A DNA stretch of 45,605 nt from Acidobacteriota bacterium (GCA_017996395.1 JAGOHA010000016.1:1-45605), one strand, 5' to 3'; counted from the first letter of the stretch, positions 16,642 through 25,870 are shown. Numbers and translations are program-made. The notes: generated by a model from the sequence alone, not told the origin.

Positions 16642-18327
16642 CTATACCTGAGCCATCAGGGCGTCCAGAAGTTCGGTTTGTTTGCCGGTGGCGGCGTCGA
16701 TCTGCTGGTCGAGGGTGTCGCACAGGGCCATCAACTGGTCGATGCGGGCGACGATGCGGTGTTGTTCGGGGAGGGGGGGGAGAGGAATAGGAAGTTCCCG
16801 AACCTTGTCTGAATTTAGATTCAAGACAACAGCACCCGCTGCGGCGGCTTCAAACATTCGACGAATGAAGGAAGAGGAAAGTAGGTTATAAAGGTAATCC
16901 TTGTCAACAGAGTCCGGTGGGCTTATCCGAAGCCAACCGTCATGAATGCAGCCTTCAATTTGTGTGATATAGGGTCGACCAAAACTCATGGAATTGGTTA
17001 GCAAGAAATCTCCGGGGTAAACCATTCGCGTTTTCGTAAGTCCTTCTGGGCGAATCTTTTCTTTTGTCGAGGTTATATATTTCCCACCTTGGTCTGTATC
17101 TCCAATTTTTATCCAATTGAGTCCTTCTGGGTCATCTGTGAGAAACGCCTTTATCGGGCGCGGAGAGCCTCCTCGTTCAATAGCCGCAATATCACCAAAA
17201 ATCACCCACTCCCACCCCTGCGGCAGTTCGTAGGGCACTTCCTCCGGCTTGATGGGTGGCAGGGGCTTGGGCTGTTTGATTTTGCCGACCTTCACCAGCC
17301 GCTGTTTTTCGGTTTCGATCTCTTTCAGCAGTTCGCTGGCTGGCGGGTCGCTGGGGCTTTGGGGGACGAGGCGGCCCATGACAGCGAGCTGGAGGATGGC
17401 CTTGCGCAGTTCGGCGACGTTTTCCTTGACGGTGTAGAGTTCGCCGAAGTGCTGCTGAATAAACTCACAGGCCGAGCCGTCCGGTGCGTCGAGCAGTCGT
17501 TTGATGGCGGTGGCGTGGACGGCCAGCCGCTTCTCCTCCCGCTCCTTGCGCAGCTTTTCCAGGGCATCGCAACGGGCCATCAACTGGTCGATGCGGGCGA
17601 CAATGCGGTCTTGTTCGGGGAGCGGGGGGAGAGGGAACAGGATGGACGCCAAAGCCTTGCTCGACATATTGGAGATGCCGACCCCTTTGCGATGCTGATT
17701 AATCTCGCCAGTGGCGTTCAGCTTCTCGAAAAACCTGTAGGCAAAGTACGGATCAATGTCTCTGTAAAACCTAGCACGGTGGACATGATTCTGAAAGCAC
17801 ACTTCTGAATCGAAGTGCCACACAGCCGCTCGACCCGCCTCCCCACCTTCGCAGATCAACAAATCATTCCTTCTTGCAGTGCATTTTTCGAGTTCGTCGT
17901 CTCTGATCAACATTTGGCGAACATTGTCGAGTTCAAACCTTCCCCAGTAGAGATTTGAGGTCGTAATATAATCGCGTGGTTCGCCTGTGTTGCGCCCCTT
18001 GTCCAGCGTCTTGCCAGAATTGTGTTGGGCAATATCTCCGAATCGTACCCATGCCCAGCTTGCCGGAATTTCGTGGGTAACTTCCTCATCAGAGACTTCC
18101 GGCAAGGGCTTGGGCTTCTTGATCTTGCCCGCCTTCACCAGCCGTTGTTTTTCGGCTTCGATCTCTTTCAACAGTTTCGAAGCAGGCGGATCGTTCGGGT
18201 CCTGCTCCACCAGCTTGCCCTGCATGGCGAGGGTCAGGATCAATTCGCGCAGTTTGGCGACGCCGTCTGGCGCGGCAAAGGCGGTGTGGAAGTGCTGTTC
18301 CAGCAGATTGCGGGTGGCGTCGGTCAT
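16642..18327 (-). CDS. hsdS: Type I restriction-modification specificity subunit
   Basis: A 561-residue HsdS that determines the DNA target of the complex. Two target-recognition domains are seen (about residues 85-235 and 345-515), each followed by the conserved helix LPLPPLPEQ and RIVARIDQLMA. The N-terminal helical module containing ASKLLKEIEAEKQRLVKAGK is repeated before the second domain as ASELLKEIETEKQRLVKVGK. These protein repeats are matched by two pairs of DNA direct repeats, which would allow exchange of recognition domains. The start overlaps the hsdM stop in an ATGA. A bipartite recognition sequence is expected but cannot be deduced here. Confidence 0.95.
   Translation of the reverse strand: MTDATRNLLEQHFHTAFAAPDGVAKLRELILTLAMQGKLVEQDPNDPPASKLLKEIEAEKQRLVKAGKIKKPKPLPEVSDEEVTHEIPASWAWVRFGDIAQHNSGKTLDKGRNTGEPRDYITTSNLYWGRFELDNVRQMLIRDDELEKCTARRNDLLICEGGEAGRAAVWHFDSEVCFQNHVHRARFYRDIDPYFAYRFFEKLNATGEINQHRKGVGISNMSSKALASILFPLPPLPEQDRIVARIDQLMARCDALEKLRKEREEKRLAVHATAIKRLLDAPDGSACEFIQQHFGELYTVKENVAELRKAILQLAVMGRLVPQSPSDPPASELLKEIETEKQRLVKVGKIKQPKPLPPIKPEEVPYELPQGWEWVIFGDIAAIERGGSPRPIKAFLTDDPEGLNWIKIGDTDQGGKYITSTKEKIRPEGLTKTRMVYPGDFLLTNSMSFGRPYITQIEGCIHDGWLRISPPDSVDKDYLYNLLSSSFIRRMFEAAAAGAVVLNLNSDKVRELPIPLPPLPEQHRIVARIDQLMALCDTLDQQIDAATGKQTELLDALMAQV
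16725..16773. repeat. Direct repeat A1 within hsdS (C-terminal helix)
   Basis: These 49 bases recur at 17574-17622 with two differences. They encode the conserved helix after each recognition domain and could recombine to swap or delete a domain. Confidence 0.8.
17261..17350. repeat. Direct repeat B1 within hsdS (central helix module)
   Basis: About 90 bases here align without gaps to 18104-18193 at an offset of 843 bases, with scattered mismatches. They encode the helix module that precedes each recognition domain. Confidence 0.75.
17574..17622. repeat. Direct repeat A2 within hsdS
   Basis: Partner of 16725-16773, nearly identical over 49 bases; it lies after the first recognition domain. 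Confidence 0.8.
18104..18193. repeat. Direct repeat B2 within hsdS
   Basis: Partner of 17261-17350; it lies before the first recognition domain. Pairs A and B together make hsdS an internal tandem duplication of helix plus recognition domain. Confidence 0.75.
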
Positions 18328-19790
18328 GCCTTGCCCCCCAAGCAGGCCATCAACTCTGCCTTCAAGGCTGCCTGCGCCGCTTCGAGCTGGTGGACGATCT
18401 GCTGGTACTCGACCATCAGCTCTTCCGGGTCGCGGTGGTCTACCTCCACCTCGTGGGGATTCTTGCAGTCGAGGTTGTAGTTGCGCTCGGCGAGCTCCTT
18501 AGCGGAGACTTTCCAGGCCTGCTCGGTGGTTTTGCGCCCCTTGCGCTCGGCTCCGCCCCACCAGGCCTTTTCGAGGTCGAACTCGGTGATGGTCAGGGGT
18601 TTGGAGCGGGAGTAGGACTTATATCCCTTGGGATAGGGGTGTTCGAAGAACCAGACCTCTTTGGTCGGCCCGCCCTTCTCGAAAAAGAGGATGTTGGTGG
18701 CGATGCTGGTGTAGGGGCTGAACACGCCCTTGGGCAGACGCACGATGGTGTGCAGGTTGAACTCCTCCAGCAGTTCGCGCTTGAGGTTGGTCTTGGTGCC
18801 CTCGCCGAACAGAAAGCCGTCGGGCAGCACCACGGCCGCCTTGCCGGTGTCGTGCTTCAAGAGGTGCATGATCAGCGCCATGAAGAGGTCGGCGGTCTCG
18901 CGGGTCTGGTACTTGCGCGGAAAGTTGTTCTCGATGCCGTCCTCTTCCATGCCGCCGAAGGGCGGATTAGTGATGATCAGGTCCACCCGGTCGCGGGGAC
19001 CGTAATCCTTGAGCGGTCGGGAGAGGGTGTTGTCGTGGCGGACGTTGGCGGGCACATCGATGCCATGCAGCATCATGTTGGTCATGGCGAGCATGTGCGG
19101 CAGCGGTTTCTTGTCCACACCGTGGATGGACTCCTGCAGCTGCCTGCGGTCGTCGGCGGTTTTGACCTGTTTGTTAAGGTGCTCGATGGCGCAGGTGAGA
19201 AAGCCGCCGGTGCCGCAGGCCGGGTCGAGAATAGTCTGGCCGAGCCGCGGGTCGAGCATGTCGACCATGAACCGGGTGACGGCTCGGGGAGTGTAGTATT
19301 CGCCAGCGTTCCCGGCCGATTGCAAGTCGGCGAGGATCTTCTCGTAGATGTCGTTGAACAGGTGACGGTCGCCGGATTTGTTGAAGTCCACATCCTCTTC
19401 GATGGTGTTGACCACCTGGCGCAGCAGGGTGCCGGACTTCATGTAGTTGTAGGCGTCCTCGAAGACAGAACCGACCACCTTGCCATGGGGCGAGACACCG
19501 GCGGAGTTGGCCAGTTTCTTGAGCGCCGGGAAGAGGTCGTTGTTGACGAAGTCGATCAGCTCCTCGCCGGTCATCCCCTCTGGGTTCTTGGCCCAGCTGG
19601 ACCAGCGGAAACGGCTGGGCAGCGGCGATTTGTAGCCGGGCACGGTGAGCTGCCACTCCTGCTCCTTGTCGTCGAAGATTTTCAGGAAAATCAGCCAGAC
19701 CATCTGGCTGATGCGCTGAGCGTCGCCATCGACGCCAACATCCTTGCGCATGATGTCCTGAATGGCTTTAATCAGGGTGGTGAGTGACAT
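18324..19790 (-). CDS. hsdM: Type I restriction-modification methyltransferase subunit
   Basis: A 488-residue adenine-N6 methyltransferase. The cofactor-binding motif DPACGTGGF lies near residue 188 and the catalytic NPPFGG near residue 275, with the helical N-terminal HsdM domain before them. It methylates adenines in the half-sites chosen by HsdS and protects host DNA. Its stop overlaps the hsdS start by four bases. Upstream, 26 bases separate it from hsdR. All catalytic motifs are intact, so modification activity is expected. Confidence 0.97.
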   Translation of the reverse strand: MSLTTLIKAIQDIMRKDVGVDGDAQRISQMVWLIFLKIFDDKEQEWQLTVPGYKSPLPSRFRWSSWAKNPEGMTGEELIDFVNNDLFPALKKLANSAGVSPHGKVVGSVFEDAYNYMKSGTLLRQVVNTIEEDVDFNKSGDRHLFNDIYEKILADLQSAGNAGEYYTPRAVTRFMVDMLDPRLGQTILDPACGTGGFLTCAIEHLNKQVKTADDRRQLQESIHGVDKKPLPHMLAMTNMMLHGIDVPANVRHDNTLSRPLKDYGPRDRVDLIITNPPFGGMEEDGIENNFPRKYQTRETADLFMALIMHLLKHDTGKAAVVLPDGFLFGEGTKTNLKRELLEEFNLHTIVRLPKGVFSPYTSIATNILFFEKGGPTKEVWFFEHPYPKGYKSYSRSKPLTITEFDLEKAWWGGAERKGRKTTEQAWKVSAKELAERNYNLDCKNPHEVEVDHRDPEELMVEYQQIVHQLEAAQAALKAELMACLGGKA

Positions 19791-19816
19791 AGTGGTTTTA
19801 TCTCCAGTTCTTTTTG

Positions 19817-22198
19817 TCAGGCGCTATAGAGGGCCTGTTCCAGTTCGTTGACAGCCTGTTGATACTGATCCAGCCCGCCAAAGGCGCGGATGATTTCCAG
19901 CGGGGTGCCGAATTCGGTAAAGGGGGCAATGGTGAGAATCTGCGTCTCTTCGATGTGGGCCACGCCTTCATCGGCGTACTTGTCGAGCAGGGCCTCCAGC
20001 ACCCGGCGGGCCTGCTCTCCGTAGCGGGTGAAGTAGTTGCGCTTCTTAACCTGTTCCGCCCGCTCCTTGCGGGTGAGGGGCGGCATATCCCAGGCGACAT
20101 GGCAGACCAGATCGAAGGGGTCGAAGGCTTTCCCGGATTGCCGTCCGATCTCATCGGCAAGGGCATCGAAGAACACGCCCTGTTCTGACAGTTCGTCGAT
20201 GATGGCCTGCTTCTTCTCGGTGCTGCTCCAGCGGCGGAGAAATGCGTCGAGGGAGGTGTATTCCCTGGCCAAGGCCTTGCGGGTGTAATCTTTCAGTGAT
20301 TCAGTGATCAGACGGCCAGCAGCATCAAAATACTGGACCCGTTCTGCGGCGACCGTGACCGCGACATTCGAGACAACATAACGGCGAACGGCGCCTGCCT
20401 CACCCGGGCCGGGTTCGGAAACAACAGGCCACTCCTGGCCTTCTACGGGTTCCGGATATACAAAGCCGTCTCCACAGTCTGCTTCGTCGGGAACATCCGG
20501 CGGTACTGGCGATTCATCACCTCTGGGTTCGTAAATCTGCACCGGGTCACCGTCGAAATCAGGGTCGGCAAACAGCTCGGTGGCCTTCTTGAAGTCGATG
20601 ATGGTGAAGTAGTACTTGCCGTAATCTTCGTTGATGCGGGTGCCACGCCCGATGATCTGCTTGAACTCGGTCATGGACTGAATGCGCTGGTCGAGCACGA
20701 TGAGTTTGCAGGTCTGTGCATCCACGCCGGTAGTCATCAGCTTGGATGTTGTGGCAATAACCGGATATTTGCTCTCCGGGAAGATGAAGTTGTCGAGCTC
20801 GGCCTTGCCTTCCTCGTTGTCGCCGGTGATGCGCATGACGTATTTGCTGTTCTGCGCCACCAGGTCGGCGTTTTCATTGACCAGGGCCTGGCGCATGCGT
20901 TCGGCATGGTCGATGTCTTCACAGAAGACGATGGCTTTATCGAAACGGTTGGTCTGCTGGAGAAACTCAGTGATCTTTTTTGCCACCAGTTGGGTGCGCT
21001 GTTCAAGGACCAGGGTTTTATCGAAATCCTTCTGATTGTAAATGCGGTCCTCAATCTCGTTGCCGTACTTGTCGATCATGCCTCTGTCAGGCCGCCAACC
21101 AGTCAAATCCCGGTCGAAATCGATGCGCACGACCTTGTAGGGAGCAAGAAAGCCGTCGTCGATTCCCTGCCGGAGGCTATACGTATAAATAGGATCGCCA
21201 AAGTAGTCGATATTTGACACTTCTTTGGTCTCTTTGGGCGTGGCGGTAAGACCGATCTGGGTAGCGGAGGTGAAATATTCGAGGATTTCACGCCAGGCCG
21301 AATCGGCGGCCGCGCTGCCCCGATGGCATTCATCAATGATGATGAGGTCGAAAAAGTCGGGGCTGAATTGCCGGTAGATGTTTTTCTCTTCCTCGTTGCC
21401 GATAACGGCCTGATAGAGGGAAAGATATATCTCGTAGGACTTGTTGGCCTGCCGCTTCTGGATCTTGGTCATGGCCGAACCGAACGGCTTGAAATCGTTG
21501 GTCATGGTCTGGTCAATCAGAATGTTGCGGTCGGCAAGAAACAGGATGCGTTTTTTCGCTGTGGACTTCCACAGCCGCCAGATGATCTGGAAGGCGGTAA
21601 AGGTCTTGCCGGTGCCGGTGGCCATTACCAACAGAATGCGATTCTGGCCCCGCGCTATGGCCTCGATGGTCTTGTTGATGGCCAGCAGTTGGTAATAGCG
21701 CGGACTTTTATCGCCGCTGTCGCTGAAATAATCCTGCGTGACCAGCGCATTCTGCTGATCGTTCAGGCCACGGTGCTGCGCCCACCATTGCCACAGCGTT
21801 TCCGCAGCGGGGAATTCGTGGAGTGCAATCTCCCGCTCGACAATGCCGTCCAGGGCGATTTTGTTGTGGAACAGAAAACCGTCACCGTTGGAGCTGAAAA
21901 CAAACGGCACTTGCAGCATGTCGGCGTAGCCCAGCGCCTGTTGCATGCCGTAGCCTACAGTGTGGTTGTTGTCCTTGGCCTCGATAATTGCAATGGGGAT
22001 GTTCGGCTTGTAAAAAAGGACATAATCGGCGCGCTTGTGCTTGGCTCGGGTATGCAGCTTGCCACGCACGATGATACGCCCCTTGGTGAGGGGAAACTCT
22101 TCACGGACCTGGGTCGTGACATCCCAGCCCGCCTTCTCTAGGGCGGGCGTGATGTACTTTGTGCAGATATCGCGCTCGGAAAGTTGTTTCTTATTCAT
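19817..22198 (-). CDS. hsdR: Type I restriction-modification endonuclease/translocase subunit
   Basis: A 793-residue HsdR. The N-terminal PD-(D/E)xK nuclease is intact: D58 in KRADYV, then E73 and K75 in IIEAKDN. The SF2 translocase follows with MATGTGKT near residue 190, IIIDECHRG near residue 285, GLTATPKET, and the C-terminal [14 protein letters not shown] helical domain that binds the methylase core ends the protein. It is short compared with EcoKI-type subunits and fits the EcoAI-like group. Its ATG shares one base with the stop of the XRE regulator (TGATG), so the two are translationally coupled. It is expected to be active against unmodified DNA. Confidence 0.96.
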   Translation of the reverse strand: MNKKQLSERDICTKYITPALEKAGWDVTTQVREEFPLTKGRIIVRGKLHTRAKHKRADYVLFYKPNIPIAIIEAKDNNHTVGYGMQQALGYADMLQVPFVFSSNGDGFLFHNKIALDGIVEREIALHEFPAAETLWQWWAQHRGLNDQQNALVTQDYFSDSGDKSPRYYQLLAINKTIEAIARGQNRILLVMATGTGKTFTAFQIIWRLWKSTAKKRILFLADRNILIDQTMTNDFKPFGSAMTKIQKRQANKSYEIYLSLYQAVIGNEEEKNIYRQFSPDFFDLIIIDECHRGSAAADSAWREILEYFTSATQIGLTATPKETKEVSNIDYFGDPIYTYSLRQGIDDGFLAPYKVVRIDFDRDLTGWRPDRGMIDKYGNEIEDRIYNQKDFDKTLVLEQRTQLVAKKITEFLQQTNRFDKAIVFCEDIDHAERMRQALVNENADLVAQNSKYVMRITGDNEEGKAELDNFIFPESKYPVIATTSKLMTTGVDAQTCKLIVLDQRIQSMTEFKQIIGRGTRINEDYGKYYFTIIDFKKATELFADPDFDGDPVQIYEPRGDESPVPPDVPDEADCGDGFVYPEPVEGQEWPVVSEPGPGEAGAVRRYVVSNVAVTVAAERVQYFDAAGRLITESLKDYTRKALAREYTSLDAFLRRWSSTEKKQAIIDELSEQGVFFDALADEIGRQSGKAFDPFDLVCHVAWDMPPLTRKERAEQVKKRNYFTRYGEQARRVLEALLDKYADEGVAHIEETQILTIAPFTEFGTPLEIIRAFGGLDQYQQAVNELEQALYSA

Positions 22199-22407
22199 CA
22201 GGCCAACTTCCCCTGAGCTTTCATCCGCTCACAAAGAGCTTCGAATTGCCTTCTCGCCAGTTTGAAGGGAACCGTTTTGTTGTTTTCCCAGCGGTTGATC
22301 GTGGAAAAGCTCACGCCCAGCTCGTGAGCCAGCTCTTCCTGGCTGAGACCCAGTTGCTGGCGGACCTTCTTGACTATCTCTGCAAAATTGTCCGGTGCTT
22401 TTGCCAT
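22198..22407 (-). CDS. XRE-family helix-turn-helix regulator heading the restriction operon
   Basis: A 69-residue protein made almost entirely of an HTH_3 domain: [20 protein letters not shown], then [13 protein letters not shown]. The ATG at 22407 follows TGAGG by eight bases; an in-frame ATG at 22473 adds a stretch unlike the family. It is the first gene of the hsdR-hsdM-hsdS operon and its stop overlaps the hsdR start, so it probably controls expression of the whole operon, in the way controller proteins delay restriction until DNA is modified. The operator is not identified. Confidence 0.88.
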   Translation of the reverse strand: MAKAPDNFAEIVKKVRQQLGLSQEELAHELGVSFSTINRWENNKTVPFKLARRQFEALCERMKAQGKLA

Positions 22408-22490
22408 ATCGGTTTGCCTCAATTCCTGGTGCGCCGCCAATTCACCGGCAGCGAGCGAACACAATGTGCCCAACTTAAATTTCGGTCCTC

Positions 22491-22519
22491 AATATAGCAG
22501 GTGACAACGCATGTGGAAA
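22491..22519 (-). promoter_or_regulatory. Candidate promoter of the defence operon
   Basis: On the minus strand, TTTCCA (22514-22519) and an extended -10 TGCTATATT (hexamer 22491-22496) are 17 bases apart. It lies about 80 bases upstream of the XRE regulator start and is the best match in the region. Confidence 0.42.
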
Positions 22520-22682
22520 GCTGGAAGTTGGCGATTATTCCAGAATTTTCCGACACATCCCGCCGACACCCGGCAAGTAAGCCCCCAGAAAACCAGAACG
22601 AAAAAAAGAATCAGCCACCGCCCGACACTTTCTCCTTCTCTCCGGTAAGTAAGGGCAGAACCCACAACGAGGAGCAAGCGAC

Positions 22683-22835
22683 ATGGACATCAACGATCTG
22701 TTTGACGGAATCATGAAGAGTATCAAACAGTTTGCCGAAGAAACTGCCGACGCGCGATTGCATGAAAAATCGCAGGAGTTCGGACGAGGTCCGGAGAATG
22801 GGGGGAAGAATGCGGATAACATTCGGTCGAAATAG
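22683..22835 (+). CDS. Predicted 50-residue orphan protein
   Basis: A short frame of 50 codons, MDINDLFDGIMKSIKQFAEE at its N-terminus, with a strong GAGGAG ribosome site nine bases before the ATG. The first half could form an amphipathic helix; the second half is charged and Gly/Asn-rich. I do not recognise it. It is transcribed opposite to the defence operon, between that operon and tmRNA. The 270 bases before it and the 224 bases after it hold no other convincing gene. It could be an island cargo gene or a chance frame, but the ribosome site favours a gene. Confidence 0.5.
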   Translation: MDINDLFDGIMKSIKQFAEETADARLHEKSQEFGRGPENGGKNADNIRSK

Positions 22836-23059
22836 AAGCTCAGTCTGATTGATTTGTGCTCCGCTGACGCGGTGGCATCCCTGCGGGCCTCGCCGGCGCC
22901 TCGCGCTCCGTTTGCTTCACAAGCCATAGTCCCGAAACGAAAGTGATCGAATCGGTAGTGACGACGATCAAAAAGCGGCGTAACTCGCTGACAATAGCAG
23001 AAAAAGAAAAACCGTCGCACAACCGGACCTGGTCAGTGGACGGATTTGGTTTTAGTAAA

Positions 23060-23406
23060 TGGTGGAGGCGGGGGGAATTGAACCCCCGTCCGAGAGTTTT
23101 CAGCAGCCGGAGACTACATGCTTATTCTGTTTTCGTGTCTCGCTTCGGGCGATCCAAACAGAAAAACTCGCCGTCGGCCAACCCCTGTTTCTCGATCCGC
23201 CGCTCGGAGTCGCACGGCGGATCCAGCCTGCTGTGTGACGGCAGCCGGCCGCCCACAGGCGGGAGCGACCGGTACCGGGCTGCTAGTTAAGCAGCCAGTG
23301 CGTAGTTAGCTTCAGCAGCTATTGTTAGCTTCCCGATTTTTACGGGTCAGGAAACCCGGCATGCCTCCGGAGCCTCAACCACTCCCGTCGAACCCTTTTC
23401 GCCCCC
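23060..23406 (-). ncRNA. ssrA: Transfer-messenger RNA (tmRNA)
   Basis: The 5' end GGGGGCG pairs with CGCCTCC before the encoded ACCA 3' end, forming the tRNA-like acceptor stem of a 347-nt one-piece tmRNA. The T-arm GGGGGTTCAATTCCCCC lies near the 3' end, and the 5' region has the family GGTTCGACGGG. The tag frame ends in codons for ANYALAA followed by TAA; reading back to the likely resume codon GGG gives GKLTIAAEANYALAA. The resume position is inferred. tmRNA rescues stalled ribosomes with SmpB. Its 3' end faces the defence island. Confidence 0.95.
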
Positions 23407-23430
23407 ATCAAAGATCATCGACGCGATTTG

Positions 23431-23439
23431 ATTATACCA
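23431..23439 (-). promoter_or_regulatory. Extended -10 promoter of ssrA
   Basis: TGGTATAAT on the minus strand, 25 bases before the mature tmRNA 5' end, is a perfect extended -10 element. No good -35 hexamer is visible. A short leader would be removed by RNase P. Confidence 0.65.
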
Positions 23440-23476
23440 CACGCCGGCGCCGGCGCGCGTCCGATTTCTCGGCCGG

Positions 23477-23507
23477 AAAAAACGGCCGGCCCCGGGTGGG
23501 GCCGGCC
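23477..23507 (-). terminator. Intrinsic terminator of the FadL-like gene
   Basis: GGCCGGCCCC and GGGGCCGGCC form a perfect ten-base stem with a four-base loop. On the minus strand it is followed after one base by six T residues. It lies 33 bases after the porin stop and separates it from the ssrA promoter. Confidence 0.9.
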
Positions 23508-23539
23508 TTAAACACATTACCGTTGATTGCGCCTGAACG

Positions 23540-24802
23540 CTAGAAGCGGTAGCCGAGCGACAAGCCGAACAGGTGCGCACTGCTCTCGTAACTTCCGGAG
23601 CTCGGGATGATCCCGTAAATGGGATCGTTGTTGATGTCCCGTTTCATGAAATAGATGTACATGTAGGCCACATCGAGGGTGATCTTCTCGTTGTGCCAGC
23701 CGAAGCCCAGTTGGAAGCTGAACCGGTCGGAGTCGGGGAGCATCGGGTCGAGGGTGGCATCGGGGACCGGGTTCCAGTCGTAGTAGGCGCCGGCGCGGAA
23801 ATCGAGATTCTCAGAGTACTTGTACTCGTTCCCCCAGCGAAGGGCATACCCGTCTGTCCAGAGCTTGGGAATTTCCCGGGACACCAGGGCTTGGGTGGGC
23901 TGCGAGAAGATGAACGGCAACTGGTCGTACACACTCCAGTTGGTCCACTGGAAGTCGATTTCGGTGGTGTAATTGTCGACCGGTTTGAAAGCGAAACCCG
24001 TCTGGATGACGTCGGGCATGGTGATGGCGGTTTCCACTTCCTGGTTTGGGAAGAGGCCGGTCAGTATCGCGTCGTAGGTGGGATTGCCCGTGGTGGGGAT
24101 GGTGTTGGTCAAATCGCCGTCGAAGTCCACCTTGACCTGGCTCCGGTAGTTGAAGCCGAAGGATACCTGCTCGTTGATCCGGGCCAGCAGAGCGGCGTTG
24201 GCGCCGAACCCGGTGCCCGAGACGTCGGCGCTGAAGTAGCCGTCGGGGACGCCCGGAATGATCTGGGCCAGGTACAGGTCCCGTTCCAGTTTCGCCGTGC
24301 TGTACACGATGTCCAGGCCCACCGCGACGCTCAGGACGTCGTTGATCTTGTATGCGATATTGGGGTTGATGTAGAACGCCTGCAGGCGGACGTTGCGCGA
24401 CGAGTACTTGCCGGGGAATTCGTCCGGCCACTTCTTGCTCAGGCCGTACGGCACGAAAAAGCCGAAGCCGAAGTACCAGTCGTCATTGAGCTGATAGGAC
24501 ATGTACATGTGCGGCGGGATTTCCATGCGGTCGTCGGAATCGATGGACAAAGCTCCGAGATCGCTGTTCCAGGTTGACGATTGGGCGATCAGGGTGGCGC
24601 CGAAGTAAAACTGAGTTCCCTCGAGCTGGGTGATGCCGGCGGGATTGTAGAACACGGCGGACGGGTCGTCGGCCCGGGCGACAAACGCCATGGCCTGGGC
24701 CATGGAGCGGGCGCCCTGCTCGTTGATGGCGAAACCGGCGGCCAGCAGGTGCCCGCCGGCCAGCAGACCCATTGCGATCACTGCCACGACGAGTCTCTTC
24801 AT
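23540..24802 (-). CDS. FadL/OmpP1-family outer-membrane transporter
   Basis: A 420-residue outer-membrane beta-barrel protein. It starts with a Sec signal peptide (MKRLVVAVIAMGLLAG, cut near AAG). The FadL hatch signature follows: GARSMAQAMAFVARADDPSA and VFYNPAG. Many alternating hydrophobic strands end in LGYRF, with the terminal Phe expected for barrel assembly. FadL proteins import long-chain fatty acids or other hydrophobic compounds. The ATG at 24802 follows AAGGAG and begins the signal peptide; an earlier in-frame ATG at 24841 is less suitable. It has its own promoter and terminator, so it is monocistronic. The substrate is unknown. Confidence 0.88.
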   Translation of the reverse strand: MKRLVVAVIAMGLLAGGHLLAAGFAINEQGARSMAQAMAFVARADDPSAVFYNPAGITQLEGTQFYFGATLIAQSSTWNSDLGALSIDSDDRMEIPPHMYMSYQLNDDWYFGFGFFVPYGLSKKWPDEFPGKYSSRNVRLQAFYINPNIAYKINDVLSVAVGLDIVYSTAKLERDLYLAQIIPGVPDGYFSADVSGTGFGANAALLARINEQVSFGFNYRSQVKVDFDGDLTNTIPTTGNPTYDAILTGLFPNQEVETAITMPDVIQTGFAFKPVDNYTTEIDFQWTNWSVYDQLPFIFSQPTQALVSREIPKLWTDGYALRWGNEYKYSENLDFRAGAYYDWNPVPDATLDPMLPDSDRFSFQLGFGWHNEKITLDVAYMYIYFMKRDINNDPIYGIIPSSGSYESSAHLFGLSLGYRF

Positions 24803-24893
24803 AGACTGCTCCTTATGTGATGTCAGAATCGAACTCGGCACCGGTCAGCGCAAACCGTACAGGCACAGGCATCCAATCGAAATTTTGGGATGT

Positions 24894-24921
24894 ATTATAG
24901 CGGTGCAGCAGGCGAAATCAA
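24894..24921 (-). promoter_or_regulatory. Promoter of the FadL-like gene
   Basis: On the minus strand TTGATT (24916-24921) and a perfect TATAAT (24894-24899) are 16 bases apart, about 90 bases before the ATG. Confidence 0.6.
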
Positions 24922-24951
24922 CACAAATATGGCGAGGGCGCCAGCTTCGGA

Positions 24952-25806
24952 TCAATCGTCGGGGCTCTCTTCCTGCAGAACGGCGGGGCTGACCTTCCCG
25001 AAATAATCACGCAGCGCCCGGCCGAAGCGGGCCACCGACGGGTACCGCCGGTGCGGCTCCTTGGCCAGCGCCACCCGGATGATGAGCTCGAGTTCCTCAT
25101 CCACCATGGGATTGACTTCACCGATGAGTGGCGGCTCCTGCTGGGTGGCGCTCAGGATGGTATCCGCCACGTTGCGCCCCTGGAACGGCCGCTTGCCGGC
25201 GAGCATCTCGTACGCGATCACCCCGAGGGCGAACTGGTCCGCCGCCGGCGTGATCAGCAGGCCCTGGATCTGCTCCGGCGCCATGTAATAGGCGCTGCCC
25301 AGCAGGAAGCCGATACCGGTGGACGTCGTCGAGGACTGCAGCTTCGCGATGGAAAAGTCGAGAATCTTGACCCGTCCCTCGGAAGTCAGGCAGATGTTCT
25401 CCGGCTTGATGTCACGGTGGATCACCCCCTGCTTGTGGGCGCAGGACAGTCCGGCACACGCCTGGGAGATGATCCGGTAGAAGAGTTTAAGGGTGAGGAT
25501 GCGCTCCGCCTGCATCAGGTCGCGCAGGGAGCGGCCTTCCACGTACTCCATGACAATCACGTAGTTGCCGTCGGAAAAATCCACGTCAAAGATGGTGGCC
25601 ACGTTTGGATGCAACACCCGCCCCTGCGCCTTCACTTCCTTCTTGAAGCGCTGGAGGTGCTCCGGCTGGCTGACGATCTCACCGGGAATGACCTTGAGGG
25701 CGACAAACCGGTCGATGATGGGATCGAACGCCTTGTACACCTTGCCGGTGGATCCCTTGCCCAGCACCCGGACCACGTCGTACTTGCCGATCTTTTCCAA
25801 CCGCAT
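24952..25806 (-). CDS. Soluble Ser/Thr protein kinase with a DFS motif
   Basis: A 284-residue Hanks-type kinase domain without a membrane segment or sensor domain. The Gly-rich loop is LGKGSTGKVY, the ATP-binding lysine K38 in VALKVIP, the catalytic loop HRDIKPEN from residue 130, and APEQ lies in the activation segment. The magnesium motif reads DFS (residues 150-152) rather than DFG; the Asp is kept, so activity is possible but altered control is plausible. The start at 25806 lies 16 bases after AAAGGA and 25 after a TATAAT box; the upstream extension of the frame is antisense to the neighbouring sensor gene. It is divergent from that Cache protein with 139 bases between, which suggests a sensory link (inferred). 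Confidence 0.92.
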   Translation of the reverse strand: MRLEKIGKYDVVRVLGKGSTGKVYKAFDPIIDRFVALKVIPGEIVSQPEHLQRFKKEVKAQGRVLHPNVATIFDVDFSDGNYVIVMEYVEGRSLRDLMQAERILTLKLFYRIISQACAGLSCAHKQGVIHRDIKPENICLTSEGRVKILDFSIAKLQSSTTSTGIGFLLGSAYYMAPEQIQGLLITPAADQFALGVIAYEMLAGKRPFQGRNVADTILSATQQEPPLIGEVNPMVDEELELIIRVALAKEPHRRYPSVARFGRALRDYFGKVSPAVLQEESPDD

Positions 25807-25830
25807 CGCTCTAAATCCTTTACCGGCGGC

Positions 25831-25839
25831 ATTATACCA
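25831..25839 (-). promoter_or_regulatory. Extended -10 promoter of the kinase gene
   Basis: TGTGGTATAAT on the minus strand is identical to the ssrA promoter core. The start codon is 25 bases downstream, giving a leader of under 20 bases. Confidence 0.6.
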
Positions 25840-25870
25840 CACGTCCCGGCCGCCGATCGGGTTTTTCGGA

